A stretch of 64,000 nucleotides of DNA from Ampelocalamus luodianensis (GCA_036346255.1 CM070623.1:26728875-26792874); one strand, 5' to 3'. Shown: positions 35,396-48,141, counted from the stretch's first letter. Made by a program: numbers and translations. Notes: generated by a model from the letters alone, not told the origin.

Positions 35396-37075
35396 TAAAG
35401 GGATACGAGTAGGCTACGACAGTAACAATTCAAAATTTCTACCTCGTAAACTAGGAAGCCAAGCAAGTAAATGATTATAGATCGTTACCACCAGACACGC
35501 AGTGCAGCGGAAGAAGAGTCGGAGCAACCTGGTCCAACAAAGAACGTGTCGATGTAGTGGTTGTGGTCGATTGCCCAACATCCTCGCGAGTTGATTGTCT
35601 CCTCCAGCAACCTCTGAAGTTCCTTGTGAAGATAACAGATCGTTCTCAAAGCGCAACAGCAACCGCAGTAGTGCCTCTATGGTATCCACACGTCTATGGA
35701 AGGAACATCGAATGCTGGTGTGCTAGCACCAAGTTGCACGGCGTGGCTCTGAGAGATGGCGGCTAGGGTTTCGGTGGAGCAACTCACGTGTATCGCCTCT
35801 CCCTCCCAATAGCCTCAAGCATCTTCTTATATAGTGCCAATGACGGATCCTATCCGAATATGTTTTGTTCCAACCCATTAAGTGTGTGACCCATTAGGTT
35901 CATGCGTCATCGGTTGTTACTCGAAAACACCTTTCCGGCCATGTGTCGTAGCGGTCCCTAGCAGGACATAACGATTCCCGAATACACACAAATTATATCG
36001 GACAAACCTTAATGCAATATGATCTACGATCAGATCCTCATCACTTACGACCAGGTCCTATCCCTATACGACCAGTTCATATTTGGTCACGACCAGTTCG
36101 TAATTCCTTACGACCAGGTTTCGACCACTTTGTGATTACGTTCGACCAGTCTAGGACCTCCTCGTATCTTTATAAGATCAGTCCGTGACTATGTTTGACC
36201 AGTCTAGGACTTCCTCGTATCTTCATACGACCAGTCCGTGACTATGTCTGACCAGTCTAGGACCTCCTCGTATCTTCATATGACTAGTCCGTGACTATGT
36301 TCGACTCGTCTAGGACCTCCTCGTGTATTCTTCCTTTACATCACGATATCTGGTTTGAACTCCAGGTGAGATATTTGTCATACATGGAGTGTTCAATACT
36401 TTCTTGATCGAGTGTCGGATAACCTCATGTGGTCGAACTCTTCGACCACCTGTGGCATGGCCATGCACTTTCTTTATCCGACCACTTCGAGGGGCCCAGA
36501 GATATCTCTCCTGTTATGTTAGAAGGGGCAAATTCCATATCCAACTAGTCACATCCCTCTGCATGTTTCATAGCATACCCGAAAGCTACCTTTATAACTA
36601 CCCAGTTACGAGTAGCATTTGACAACCCCTAAGAGTTCTATGACACACGTAGGGAACCATGCTGATCTCAGGTCTAAGGATTGTGCATCATCATTGCTTG
36701 AGACTAACTAATGACACAAATAGTCATAACAATATCAATAGTATCTCAAGGTGGGTCTATCCAATCCTATGTTCTCTAATATATGTTCACATTATTGATT
36801 CGATATCTCTATATCCATGACCGGTGAAACATGGTCATCAATCAATACATGTGTTGGTCGTAGGGTCACTAGTGTTCCGACTAGTGACATCCGACCAGGG
36901 ATACAATTTAGAATGACATCATATAAGTTAAAGAGCTTTACCAACAAGTCACATACTTGTTAATCTTTATAACCAATGATTCATATAAGGAATAGAATAA
37001 CGTTTATTCAATAACTCATAAACATATATATGATACAATCATCTCTATGATTGCCTCTAGGGCATATCACCAACA
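35396..37075 (-). repeat. 5' LTR of the Angela-like Copia (1680 bp)
   Basis: Direct repeat of 25215-26902. The inner end reads TAAAGGGATACG where the other LTR has TGAGGAGATACG, so its terminal CA (minus strand) has mutated to TA. Confidence 0.95.
36139..36325. repeat. ~53-bp tandem units, other LTR
   Basis: The same three units and partial fourth as at 25969-26155, with base differences but without the 10-bp insertion. Confidence 0.85.
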
Positions 37076-38466
37076 CCAAGGATGACTCCTACCGTTCTTT
37101 TGGGCAATCTCATCACAAATGAGATGTACAAAAAGGATAAAGAAGAGCTCAAGGAGATGGCATCATCTTCAAGCAAAAGAAATCATGCATTCAAGGTCAA
37201 GTATGATTCAAGTGAAGATGAGGATGAAGAGTGTCAAAATAAGGAAGATAATGACACCGAAGAAGAAATGGTCACTCTTATGAGCAAAGTGGAAAATCTC
37301 ATGAAGAGATGTGGCTCACAAGGATATGGAAGCTCATCTTCCAAGACAAGGCACCACAAGACTCTAAGGTGCTACAATTGTTAAGAAAAGGGAGACATTG
37401 CTTATAGTGTCCATATGAAGAGGAAGATGTAGAAGAGGTCATATCATCATTAAGGAAGAAGCATGATGGCAAAAGAAGACACATTGCCAGGCTAGCCATT
37501 AAGGGTGATCCATCAAGCAACACAAATGCAAATGAGGCTCCATCACTATATGACATGTCTACATGCTTCATACGAAAATGTAACAATGAGGTAAATATGA
37601 TGATTTGATGGATATGCTAGAGGACCTTAATGAATATCTTGCGAAAGAGAAGAAAAAATTCAAAGTTTTGAAGAAAGAGCATATCACTCTTCAAAATAAT
37701 TATAATACGCTAAAAGAAGAGCATGCGTCTCTCCTTCTCAAGGAGTTCACTAGTTCTAAGGTGGATATAGGCATAACATGTGATTTACTAGATGATATAC
37801 CTTGTATAGTTGCTAGCCCTTGCATTGCATCTAAGGCTAGCATATCCACTTCTTGTGATGATTTATTAGATGTTCCTTGTAGATAAAAAATAGATGCCTG
37901 TTCTTCCTATATGCTTGTTGAACCTAATCTTGTAGAGAAAAATGAAGAGCTCAAGATCCAAGTTAAAATGACTTAGAAAGAAGCTACAAAGGGAAGGTAT
38001 CTCTTGATGACATCTTGAGAAAGCAACAAATGTTGAACGACAAGAGAGGAATCAACTTTACTCCCAAGAAGAAGGAGAATAGCAAGACAAGACACAATGA
38101 AAGACACACAAAGATCATCAAGTGCTTTGGTTGCAATGAGAAGTGCTACCATATCTTGGTGTGCCTAAATCAAGTGTATGTCAAGTCAAGACATTCAAAG
38201 AAGAAGCAAACCGGTAAGAAGCAAGAAAAGAAGATAAGGTATGGAAGCAAAAGCCCAACTTGCTACAATTGTCAGGAGAAGGTACATATTGGTAGAAATT
38301 GTTCCATGGGTAACAATCCTAAGCCTATTCTTTATAATGATCATTATTTGCTTAGAAAGGATAAAAATGGTAAGGTTATTGCTAGATTTGTTAGTTCATC
38401 TAAGACTATTGCTAGTGCTATTTGGGTGCCCAAATCTCTTGTGACTAACATTTGTGGACCCAACTG

Positions 38467-38765
38467 ATTTTGGTACCAAAAAGTGATTAAAATGCTAAAT
38501 AGGTATTTGGAAGGCATTGGAGGCTTGACTCATTCATAAAGAGGTGGATTCCACCATTTATTAAACTTCAAGCTTGAGGATAATCATGTCATATTAAGAG
38601 CCAATGTTATTTCGGTAACACGTACTTACATTGAAGTATCTAGCCCCTTGCCTTGTGTAGGATGCATTCATGAAAATATTTTTCGAAAAAGTGTTCTTGC
38701 TCTTGTTCAAAAACTTCATTATTACAATCTTGAGCAAGATGGTAAGTGCCACATTAAGGGGGAGT
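38467..38765 (+). other. Remnant between Copia gag and the next LTR
   Basis: Non-coding by eye, ending ATTAAGGGGGAG, which looks like a polypurine tract. It may be the deleted pol/3' end of the SIRE-like Copia. Confidence 0.4.
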
Positions 38766-40326
38766 GCTGAGTCATATTCTTGTATGTCATATCCCTAAGT
38801 GTGTTGAAATAAATTAAGTGCTAGTTTTGATTTTTAAAAATGAGCCTTTTAGCCAAAAGTAAAAAAATTCATAATTATTGGCAATCTTGTGAAACACTAG
38901 TTGCAAAATGTATACAAATGCTTTTCAAAGGTTTTCTAAAGGTTTTGACTCAAGAAAAAACTATTTTAAGTGAAAATGAGTTTCTAGCCGAAAATCTAGT
39001 TCATGGTATCTTGTTTTCACCTAAACTACATTTTTGTGTGAAATATATTCTAGAAGGAATTTGAAAATTGTCCCAAAAGGAAAATTCTAGAGTTAGCTAT
39101 TCTAAATCTTTTTGGTATTCAAAAGATTTTCAAAAGACCAGCCTAGCAAAAAGTTATTTTTTATTTGAAAACTCATCCAAAATCCTATTTTGACCTAAGT
39201 GGTTACTTTCTAGCACTTAAGTAAGTTTTACCAATTGAGCCAAAATATTCATATGAATTGGTCCATGATGGTATTTACGACTCATACATAGAAATTGATA
39301 CTTAAAATACCATCTTAAGCTCAATTTGGCATTCTTGGAGGAATTTTCTAAAAATCTATTCAATTTGCGAAAACAAGAGCTAATTTTATGAAAACTATTT
39401 GAAAATTGGATTTTTAAGGGCTATGTAAGATGGAAATGCTCGAAATGTGTTTGTATAATTGAATGTGTGAGAATTTGGAGCAAAATACAATATTTCCATT
39501 ATTTCTCTAACTCTTAACTCTGATTGTTAGTTTTCTTCAAAGCTAACCGGTCTGATCGGCCACCCTAGGCGGTTTGACCGATAGCCTACTGGTTGGACCG
39601 CCCGTGCCCAGCGGTCCGACCAAACTAATGGAGAGGGTCTTTCTCTTCTGTCCGAAACATTTTCTTCTTGCTCCTCTCGGTTAGGCTGTTCTCCAATCCA
39701 AAACTAATTCCCCTCTCTCCCCTTTAGTCGCCCCTCTCCTCTCCGGGAGTGGATCTCCTTCTCCGACAATCAACTTTGCAATCGGGGGTAATCAAAAGTC
39801 CCCCTCCACCTCCTCACCTCATTCCATGGATTGGATTTTGTTTTGGTTGTCTCATCTCTTCATACCATGAAAACCTAGGTGGTGGAGGTTTTCCCAAATC
39901 TGGCATTGTTTCTTCAATTTCTTCAAGTAATTCATCTTCAATCATCTCCTCTCATTATCTAAGCCGATAAACTCCCAATCTCTACTTGTAATTTGCCCAC
40001 ATTGTGATTTTCCCCAAATTTCAAGGGTTTGATATGAATGTCCTTATTTCATTCAAATTGGGGAGAATAATTGACATGCAAGTAGATGGAGGAATATATC
40101 AATTGGTTTCTAGTGTGCCATTGCAAAAATTTGCAATTTTTAGGTTGAATCCCAAATTGCAGTATGCACCTTGTCAAGTGTGGCCTGACCGACTGGCTAG
40201 TGTTCTAGCTGGCTAGGGCAGCGGTCAGACCGCTCCTGATAGAGGGTTTTTGCAATATTACATGTGAAAGTCATTGATCTCATTCCTTGATTTCCTTTGA
40301 TTAATCCTTGTGTCTTGTCAGCAATC

Positions 40327-43300
40327 ATGTCACGGACAAAGACAGTCGGTCATCTCGGGCCTTCCTCCTCTCATTCAAAAGTCAAAAGGCCCATTGAGGA
40401 TGATTATGAAGATGAAGAGGTCGAAGTAGTAGAAGAAGAAAGTGGCAATAATGAAAATGGGGATGCCAATTATGAGGAGTCTGATAATGAGGATGAGGAT
40501 GACACACCTGATCAAACTCTATTCATTGGTCTTGATGTGTTGAGGCTTAAGAGTGAGAAGTACACCATGTTGAGGCAAGTTAATCAATTCCGATTTCCAA
40601 GGGATGCCACTTAACATATGTTTCACACCATGTTTCAACAACAGGTATACCACCTTTTCTATGAGAATAAGAATTTGCAAATCATAGATATCAAGTGGAG
40701 TTGCTTGGCACAAAATCCAATTTATAATTGTAACACCCTAGCTATTCGGAAGCCAAAATGTTACCCCAAAAGCCTAATCTATAACAATTCTGCAGCAGGA
40801 TTTCAACAAAACTCATCGACTAAAATAAATTGTTCAACATTGTTTTAGATCCTAAACAGTTATTAACACTATATCCAACAACAGTTCACGAGTTCTGAAT
40901 AATTAAGTTTAATGCATCCATGAAGGTAAACATGACGATCGAACATGTAGGGACATAAGCAGTTAACTAATCAACCTTAGCATTAAAAATAAAGAAATGT
41001 CATCCACATCTAAGTATCTTATTACAGTCCGTCACTTAATTAAAGAAGAACATAATCTAGTTCTTTTATTGGAGTGGGTGTAAGGTTGGTGAATGAGTGG
41101 TGCATGACTACTCCCGCCCAAGAGAAACATCTTCATTGATCACCTAAAATAAATAAACAAAGCAAGAGTGAGTCCAGGACTCAGCAAGTACATGGAATAA
41201 TTTAACATACAACCAGTAATGACAAGACAACCCTTTCACAATTTCTCAGACACACCACAAACGAATATTTGGGAATGCATGAAATGAATGAATGTAATCG
41301 AAGGATGGACTGCACACATGCATATACCGGTATAGCTAGTGACACACCCGTCGGTGTTCACTTAAGCCCGTATTTATCGAAATACGGGGATCCAAAATAC
41401 CGTATGAAGAACGTTTTATACGGGTGTCCAAAACTGCCCACATTGGAATGGTGGGACTTCACATGCCCATGCTGGAATTGATGGGACTTTAGACTCCACT
41501 CCCGTGGAGCTCCACTCCCGTGGACGGAACATGAACATGAATGCATTATTGAACGTAAGTATTATGACTAACATCATCTGCACACATATGAAAGAACATA
41601 CACAAAGAACATAATCACTGGAACCTCTTGTATTCTTTAATCTCCACTCCCGTGGATATTCTACTCCCGTGGACGGAACATGAATATTGAAGCTTCTCTC
41701 ATATCAAACAAAACACAATACTAATCATCGAGCATCCAGTATTTACAAATCACACAAAAGTCAATGTACTTGCCTTCCACGATGCAACGCGTTAACAGGC
41801 AACGATGATGCTCCCAAACCCGTAGCCTCGCTGCCTAAATAATTAAATAAATGAAATAAGAACAACATGGTACTCGACACATCCTAACATCCTACAATAC
41901 CCTCTTGCACACCCAAGACATAGCCATAAACCCAAAACTGAAATTCCGGCAGTACTATGGAATCACATCTGGACAGCAGCACGGTAATGACCATAACTAT
42001 TGACCTGGGACTCCAAACGAGGTGAGCCCAGATCCTACATGAGCTTAACGAACATATCTACAACTTTCTAGTTGACAAGATAACCCAATTCGGCTAGTTT
42101 AATTTGCTAATAGCCAAATGAAACAGCAGAACAGAAACTATCGGAACAATTAGGACAACAATAATAAAACATCCATAACTTTTAATATAAAACTCCGAAT
42201 GAGGCGTTCTTTAACAATCTGAAAAGGTTATGAAATTCTATACAATAACCTAGTTGGGTGAAAACTCTGAATTGTCAATTAACATAAACATATTTTAGAA
42301 GACAACTTACAAGGTAATTCCCGTCAAAATTCTGGACAGCAGAAACTAAAACGATCATAACTTTTGATCCGTATGTCGGAATCAGGTGTTCTTGGCGGCC
42401 ACCGAAAGCTAAGAACATTACCTACAGAACTCTAGGAGATGGACGACTCAAATTAGGCCTCTAAGATCATGAAACAGACCCCACAACATTCTGGACAGAA
42501 TCAATCTAATAGCAGCAGCAATTCAATCCAACCAATCTTAATCGATTTCGCATCTAATCTAAATCAAATGGTAGGGAAACATCGCGTTACCATTGGAGAC
42601 CCTCAGGATGGCGCTGATCAAATCCCCCCACGAAGACGATCTTCTCCCACCTCCTCTTCCTCCATCTCGATTTGATGGCAGCCCATGATCTACATCTCCT
42701 CCCTTCGCGTTGGTCGGCAACCGGAGGCATCAAGGCAAGGGGGGGCGACACCACCAGCAGGGGGAGCTCCAAGGGGAGGTGGAGGGCGCCTAAGGCAGGA
42801 GGGGAGGTGGAGAGGGTGGCGGCATGGGGAGGGAGAGAGGGTGGCGGCTTGGGGAGGGAGAGAGAGGAAAAGGGGTGGTCGGCCTAGGGTTAAGGGGGAG
42901 GGGGCGCATGGGCTTGGGCCTTGGGCGCCTCCCCCTTCTTGGCCCACCCGTGGGCAGCCACTCGGCCGTCTTAGCCTGGCCGGAGGCCCAGGTTCTCAGA
43001 AAACCCTTTTATTTTATTTATTTTTATTAATTCCCCCACCCGATTAATTAATCTCTCTAATCGAAACTCGAGGTATTACAATAATAGTCTATATCGTCTT
43101 TTTTGAAACTTGGATTTGAAGAATATAGTGTCTTTGAGGTGCAATGTTCATGCTAAGGCGGTAAGACAATTTTATACCACTATCTATGTATCTCTGAATC
43201 ATGATAATCTCATTTGGAGGACGGGGGATACTCAAATTGAAGCCACAAGAAGTGAGTTTGAAAATGTTTTTGATTTAAATGAGTCAAGTGGCATCAAAGT

Positions 43301-43798
43301 TTCACCTTCAAGAACCATTGGCTCTCACTCAAGTGGGGTAGTTCTATGATCATGGAAATCAATTTGTGCGGGGATGAGTAAGTGGTCTTTTTCCTCTTCT
43401 TAGCATAATAAATAGGATCACGAGAGCTTCCTTCTTTCCAAGAAGTGGAAATAATGATGAAATTTATGGTCATGCTTGGAATGTGATTAAGTATATAATG
43501 AATGACACAAGGTTTGATGTGATGGATTTGATAATGAGAGATTACCATTTCCAAGGAAGATAAAGGAAAGAGTATTTATTTTGCTCCTTTCATTATGATG
43601 CTTACCAAAAGCAAGATTGACTTTGATTTTCTATGTGATTTGGAACACAAGGAATATAGACCTAAAGATGCTCCTCCCCCTCAAGTGCAGAACCCTTTGC
43701 ATCCTCACATGCAAGCAATGCCACCTCAAGCACATCAAGGGCAACAAGCTCCTCAGAAGGAAGATCCAGTCTTAGCTGCTGTTCTTCAACTCCAATGA
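40327..43798 (+). pseudogene. Acidic gag-like 'putative plant transposon protein', split by a solo LTR
   Basis: ATG at 40327 (MSRTKTVGHLGPSSSHSK), then a long acidic stretch with many E and D residues and the motif FRFPRDAT. A TAA stop follows at 40612. Homology-like sequence continues to the solo LTR at 40729 and resumes at 43086. Near 43590-43670 it reads MLTKSKIDFDF..HKEYRPKDAPPP, the C-terminal hallmark of this family. A glutamine- and proline-rich tail ends at 43798. Stops and frameshifts show it is dead. The family call rests on recall of similar grass proteins; function is unknown. Confidence 0.55.
40729..43080 (-). mobile_element. Solo LTR (2352 bp), same family as the inner Gypsy LTRs
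   Basis: Starts TGTAACACCCTAGC and ends CGAGGTATTACA, with exact duplication ATAAT (40724-40728, 43081-43085). On the minus strand it matches the layout of 46674-49022, including the ~180-bp units (41990-42430) and stem-loop array (41320-41680). It lacks the terminal 83-bp duplication of those LTRs. GC-rich 42690-42990 corresponds to their GC-rich leader; the ORFs there are not genes. Confidence 0.9.
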
Positions 43799-44291
43799 AG
43801 CTTCAACTGGCATGGAAACAAAGTTCGATAATATTCATGATGTCCAAGTTGAGATGAGGGATGTGATGGAAGGCTAGAATACTAGATTCGATGCTATGGA
43901 CTCGAGGATCACGCATCTCGACTCGAGGGTCTCTCAGGTTGAGCAGCAGGAGGCACCTCTTGTTTATCGGTGTTTTGGTCATGGTAATCGTCTTCCATCC
44001 TCATGGTTCACTCGTGTTCCTTCTTCGGACGACCCTCCTCCTTCATAGAGTGCCTTGAGATGTCCCTTTTGGTATTTGATGCCAAAGGGGGAGAAGAATG
44101 AAAGGAAGCAATCATTCATATGAAGGAAAGGAAGCAAGGGTATACTTTTCTTGTATATAGGTCAATAGACCTTACTTTGTGAGGATAAGCTTAATATTCA
44201 TTCATATAATATCGTTTGTAAGCTTATTAAACCTTGTATGGCTCTAATACATATTTAGGACATTTGGATGTTTTTATGACTTGTGCTATCT

Positions 44292-45097
44292 TGTCGAACC
44301 CGGGAGTAGAAGGATCCCAGATTCTCTATGTTTTCCACACTAGTCTAGGAACAACTAGTGCACATAGTTCAACAAAAATGCTAACAAGTCCATATCGCAC
44401 ATTTTATTCATATTATCAGAGTTTTATTACAAAAGGGCATAAAGCCAAAAGGAAAAGTACAACGAAAACATAAAGCAGTAGTAGGCCACAGGATACACCA
44501 CAGGCAATCGTCTGGGGCATAGCCTAGCCATCCAAATCCTCCCCATCCATGTAGTAATCCTCCTCTGATCAACAATTTATTAAACAAGGTGAGTACGAAA
44601 TGTACTTCGCAAGTTATACCCAAATAACATAATATAATACATGAGGGTATAACAAGGGTTGGCTTATATGGCTAAGTTTGCATAAAGCGATATTTTTAGT
44701 TTAAATATCTTTACTAAGTTTCAAGGCAATTATGCTATATCTAGAAATTGATTTTAAATTTTATTTCATCATTTGAGTGTAGGATAAACCTCCTACAAGT
44801 TTGGTGAAGGAATAACCCCTTAACACCAGTTGTCTGCCCAATTTCCCAATTTGGATGAACTATCCAAAATCATTTTAAAATCAAAATCCAAAATATAACT
44901 TTGAGTGGATTTGCTCGGCATGTCCGTGACCGTGTTCGAATAGTTTCTACTCTGCAGAGTTTATACAAATTTACCCAGAAGAGATAATCTACTTAATATG
45001 TCAGCCAAGGCATGCAACTAGCAAAAGCCTTTACCCAACACTATTTCAATGTAGTTAGGTCTGCTAAGGTTTCGTTACCGAAGGTTTCATGCCAAGC
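44292..45097 (-). mobile_element. Truncated LTR-like fragment
   Basis: Begins TGTCGAACCCGGGAG and has the layout of a minus-strand Gypsy LTR 3' part. Phrases such as GCATGTCCGTGACCGTGTTCG resemble those in the element at 61820. It is cut on the right by the Gypsy LTR at 45098. Its own duplication cannot be seen. Confidence 0.5.
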
Positions 45098-46673
45098 TGT
45101 GATACTCCAAATTAATTCGGAAGAGAACATTCGAATTAGGAGGGGGATCAAATAGAGAATAGTTTAATCAACAGTTAGAGAGGGGGTTTTCAGCATAATT
45201 GGGACAACCTGGGCGTCGGGCCTTAGCCCAGGAGGCCCATGAGGGGCTGGCCACTAATAAAAGGAGGAGGAAAATCCTAATATCTACTGTAGCATGTGTG
45301 CCACAGTACACACTACCACTGTAGCACCACCATGGTGTCTCCTCCCCATGGCAGCCCTTGCCTCCATCCCCCGCCGCGGTTGCCGGCCAAAGAAGGGAGA
45401 AGGAGAGAGGGAAGAAGAGAGGGAAGGGAAGGTTCGCGGGCTTCGTCGCGATCTACAGCGGTGCTCCAAGGGTAACGTTTATCGGTTGTTGTGTGATTAG
45501 TCGTAGAAGTGAAACCGATTAGTTTTGGTTGGATCGAAGTCTGCCTGCTATAGATTCAATTCTGTCTAGATTCTTGCGCACTCAGTTTCGTGTGTTTAGA
45601 GGCCGAATTAGGAGTTTTGATCTCCCAGAGTTATTTAGATTATGTTCTTAGCTTTCGGTGGCCACTGAGTTCACCTGATTCCGACGTACGGATCAAAAGT
45701 TATGATTTGTTTAGTGTCGCTGTCCTACTAATCTGTCAGCATCCAGACAGTTTGTAGAAAACTGGGTTAAGACATTAGTTAAAGAAGAAATCAGAGGATC
45801 TCGATATAACAAAAAACGTAGCTAATTTCCATACCTTTTCATAGAGCTAACGAACGCAAGATTTGGACTTTCGTAGCAAACGTTATGGTTGTTTTAGTGT
45901 ACTGTCCAGAGAACCTGACGTGAAATCGATGTTTTGTTAATCAGCATGCAAGGGATAATAGATGGCCAAATCAGGAAGGCCCACCACCTAGGTTTAGTTG
46001 GGGAATTTGATAACCTTTCAATGAAGTCCAAGAATACCTCATTTGGACTCCTGTACAAAAAGATACGGATTTTAGAGTATGGCTGTCCACAGAGGGGACA
46101 GATCGATCTGTAGGAGTTGGAATTGGGAATGTGCTTGAGATTATAGCAAGTTCGGTTATGCTATTATTTATGTTTTTGGTCCAGTATGATTGTATTAGCA
46201 TGCCTTATAAATATATTCAGGTGGTGGATTGATCCCGGGGGCGGCACCTTTTGCACGTCCCTTATTCTCTCGCGGTTAAGGCAAGTATAAGATGGATATA
46301 ATTGATATTATTGAATGGCATTGTTTGATAAATACTATGAGTATTTGTGCTATCATGATTGTTATGGTGGTATGATTGGTAATGTTCATGATTTCTAGTG
46401 ATATGAGTTATGTCTTATTCATAGATGTTTGAAAGTTATGAAGTCTATGATTATGAACAATTGTAGTATGAAGAAGTTATTCGTATGCAATGTTGCTGCG
46501 GCTGCATATTTCTATTAATTTGAGATTTCATACACATGCATCATGATGGCTTATTGAAGTATTGGTCATGTGATGACCAAGCAATCGTTGAGGTCCCCGT
46601 CATGTTTATGACGGGCTAAAGGTCCCCATGCTTGTAGAGCATGGGCTTAGGTCCTCATACTTGTGGAGTATGG
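45098..46673 (+). repeat. Outer Gypsy 5' LTR, left part
   Basis: Starts TGTGATACTCCAAATTAATT. A TATA-like CTAATAAAAGG lies near 45254. It contains three ~180-bp units (about 45600-46070) and the first half of a stem-loop array (46562-46673). Interrupted by the inner Gypsy. Confidence 0.9.
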
Positions 46674-48141
46674 TGTCATACCCTGTTTTTCTTCGGGAAA
46701 GAAAGAACTTAATCGGGGAATTTCGGCTAGCTTAAAATTTTCGGTGTTCGGAGTGGTTTAGGGTTTTGGGCCTCCGGATAGCCTTTCCAGGCCACTTGGC
46801 CGGCCATGGGCCTAGGCCCATGCGCCCCCCTTGGTGCTAACCCTAGCCGGCTCTCTCTCCCCCTTTTTTCTTCCCTTGGCCTAATCCCCTCCCCTTTCTT
46901 TTCCCTCTTGGCCGCCACCCCTCCCCTCCTCTCCTCCCTTGCGCCCTGCCTTGGAGCCGCCCCATCTCCCCTTGTGGCTGCTCCTCCTGTGGTGGTGCTG
47001 CCCCATCCAACCTACAGAGGTTCCCCGCTGTTGGTGTTCGCAAGGATCCAAGGGGGCAGCTGGTTGTTTCGGCCAAGGAGGGGGAAAGGAGGAAGATCAT
47101 CATCACCAAGATTCTTCTACCTACTCCCTGGTTGCAGCAAGGGTAACGATGCCGAGTCTCATTGTTTGTTTGTTGGTAGAAGTGATTTTGAATCATATTT
47201 GTTTAGATCGATTCGCTACGATTAGAAGATAGTTCTGTCCAGATTGTTTCGGGGCCTGTTTCGTGTGCTTAGAGGCAGAATTAGGGATTCTGGTCTCCTA
47301 GAGATATTTAGAGGATGCTCTTAGCTTTCGGTGGCCGCCAAGATCACATCATTCCTACTTTCGAGTCAAAAGTTATGATAGATTTAATATCTTCTGTCCA
47401 GAATTCCGACGAGAATTACCTTTTGAGTTGTCTTTTAAAATAGGTGTATGTTAATGGACGAATCAGGGTTTCATCCCAACTAGGTTATGGTAGAGGATTC
47501 GATAAAATTTTCAGATTGATAAAGAACGTTCAATTTGGAGTTACCTATTAAAAGATATGTTCTTTTTAATGTTGCTGTTCGTTCTGTCGGAAGATTCTGT
47601 ACTGAAGGTTCAAACAACTGTTAGCCTTTTAAATTGGCCGAGTTGGATTATCATGTCAACTAGAGTATTGTAGTTTAGTCAGTTAAGAATATACAGAAAT
47701 TGGGTTTACCTCTTTTCGACTTCCAGATCTTAAGATATGTCAATTACCGTGCTGCTGTCCAGAATTAAGTTATGACAGATATTGTTGTTTTCAGTTTCAG
47801 CTTTTGTTTTAGACCTGAGTTGTCAGGGTAGTGGGGTAGAACACCGATTAGTAGAATTGGGTATATCATGTCCTTATGGTAGCTATTTTATTTATTTAGG
47901 AGGTGGAGTTTCAGATCTAGGAGTACCATCTTTGCCGGCTAGCGCGTCGCATCGTGGAAGGCAAGTACCTTGCCACCTTCATTGATTGTGATTGGTGAAT
48001 GTTTTTATGATCTTGTGGTGATTCCATATAACATATGAGAAGGTGGATTGTTTATGTTTTGATATATGTGTTATATCCATGTTTAGATATCATGCCTTTC
48101 AATATTCACAATCCATGTTATACATTCATTTTGCATGTTTC

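Larger units (their letters stand above)
25215..37075 (-). mobile_element. Angela-like Copia retrotransposon, full length, nested
   Basis: LTRs at 25215-26902 and 35396-37075 are direct repeats. The minus-strand LTR starts TGTTGGTGATATGCCCTAG. The 5-bp target-site duplication CCAAG is exact (25210-25214 and 37076-37080). It has a minus-strand primer-binding site at 35382-35394 and a polypurine tract at 26903-26925. The domain order gag, protease/integrase, RT, RNase H on the minus strand is that of Copia. Two solo LTRs inside it (28367-29144 and 29642-32116) disrupt pol. It inserted into the gag of a plus-strand Copia. Confidence 0.95.
24661..38466 (+). pseudogene. Copia gag (UBN2-type), split by an 11.9-kb retrotransposon
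   Basis: The N-terminal part 24661-25214 (APHFDGSNYVY, then MLPHESINEMYSRLNYIVNELK) is a Copia gag with TGA and TAA stops in frame. The coding sequence resumes at 37081 after the Angela-like insert, with MTPTVLLGNL, an acidic stretch and CCHC-like knuckles (CYNC near 37370; CYNCQEKVHIGRNC near 38262-38303). It ends near 38466 after IWVPKSLVTN. Protease, integrase and RT of this element are absent from the window, so it is gag-only or truncated. The join uses the CCAAG duplication. Confidence 0.8.
38766..44291 (+). mobile_element. Non-autonomous retroelement with acidic plant-transposon-type protein
   Basis: Starts TGCTGAGTCATATTC after a polypurine-like AAGGGGGAG. About 38766-40300 is LTR-like and contains more CGGTCTGACCG-type words (39545-39640, 40185-40245). 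A coding remnant follows (40327-43798), then the polypurine-like CCAAAGGGGGAGAAG near 44083. No protease, RT or integrase is present, so it would depend on another element. I could not identify a second LTR or target-site duplication, so the limits are tentative. Confidence 0.5.

Noticed and set aside
23310..40300. 38766-40300 as the 3' LTR of the SIRE-like Copia
   Set aside because: Apart from the CGGTCTGACCG words it does not align with 23310-24606, so it belongs to another element.
42685..43047. Glycine- and arginine-rich ORFs
   Set aside because: They are the GC-rich leader part of a solo LTR. The same part of the inner Gypsy LTRs (46806-47232 and 54232-54695) gives similar meaningless ORFs.
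44292..45097. A separate gene in this stretch
   Set aside because: No splice-compatible coding sequence; phrases match LTR-type sequence near 62500-62700.
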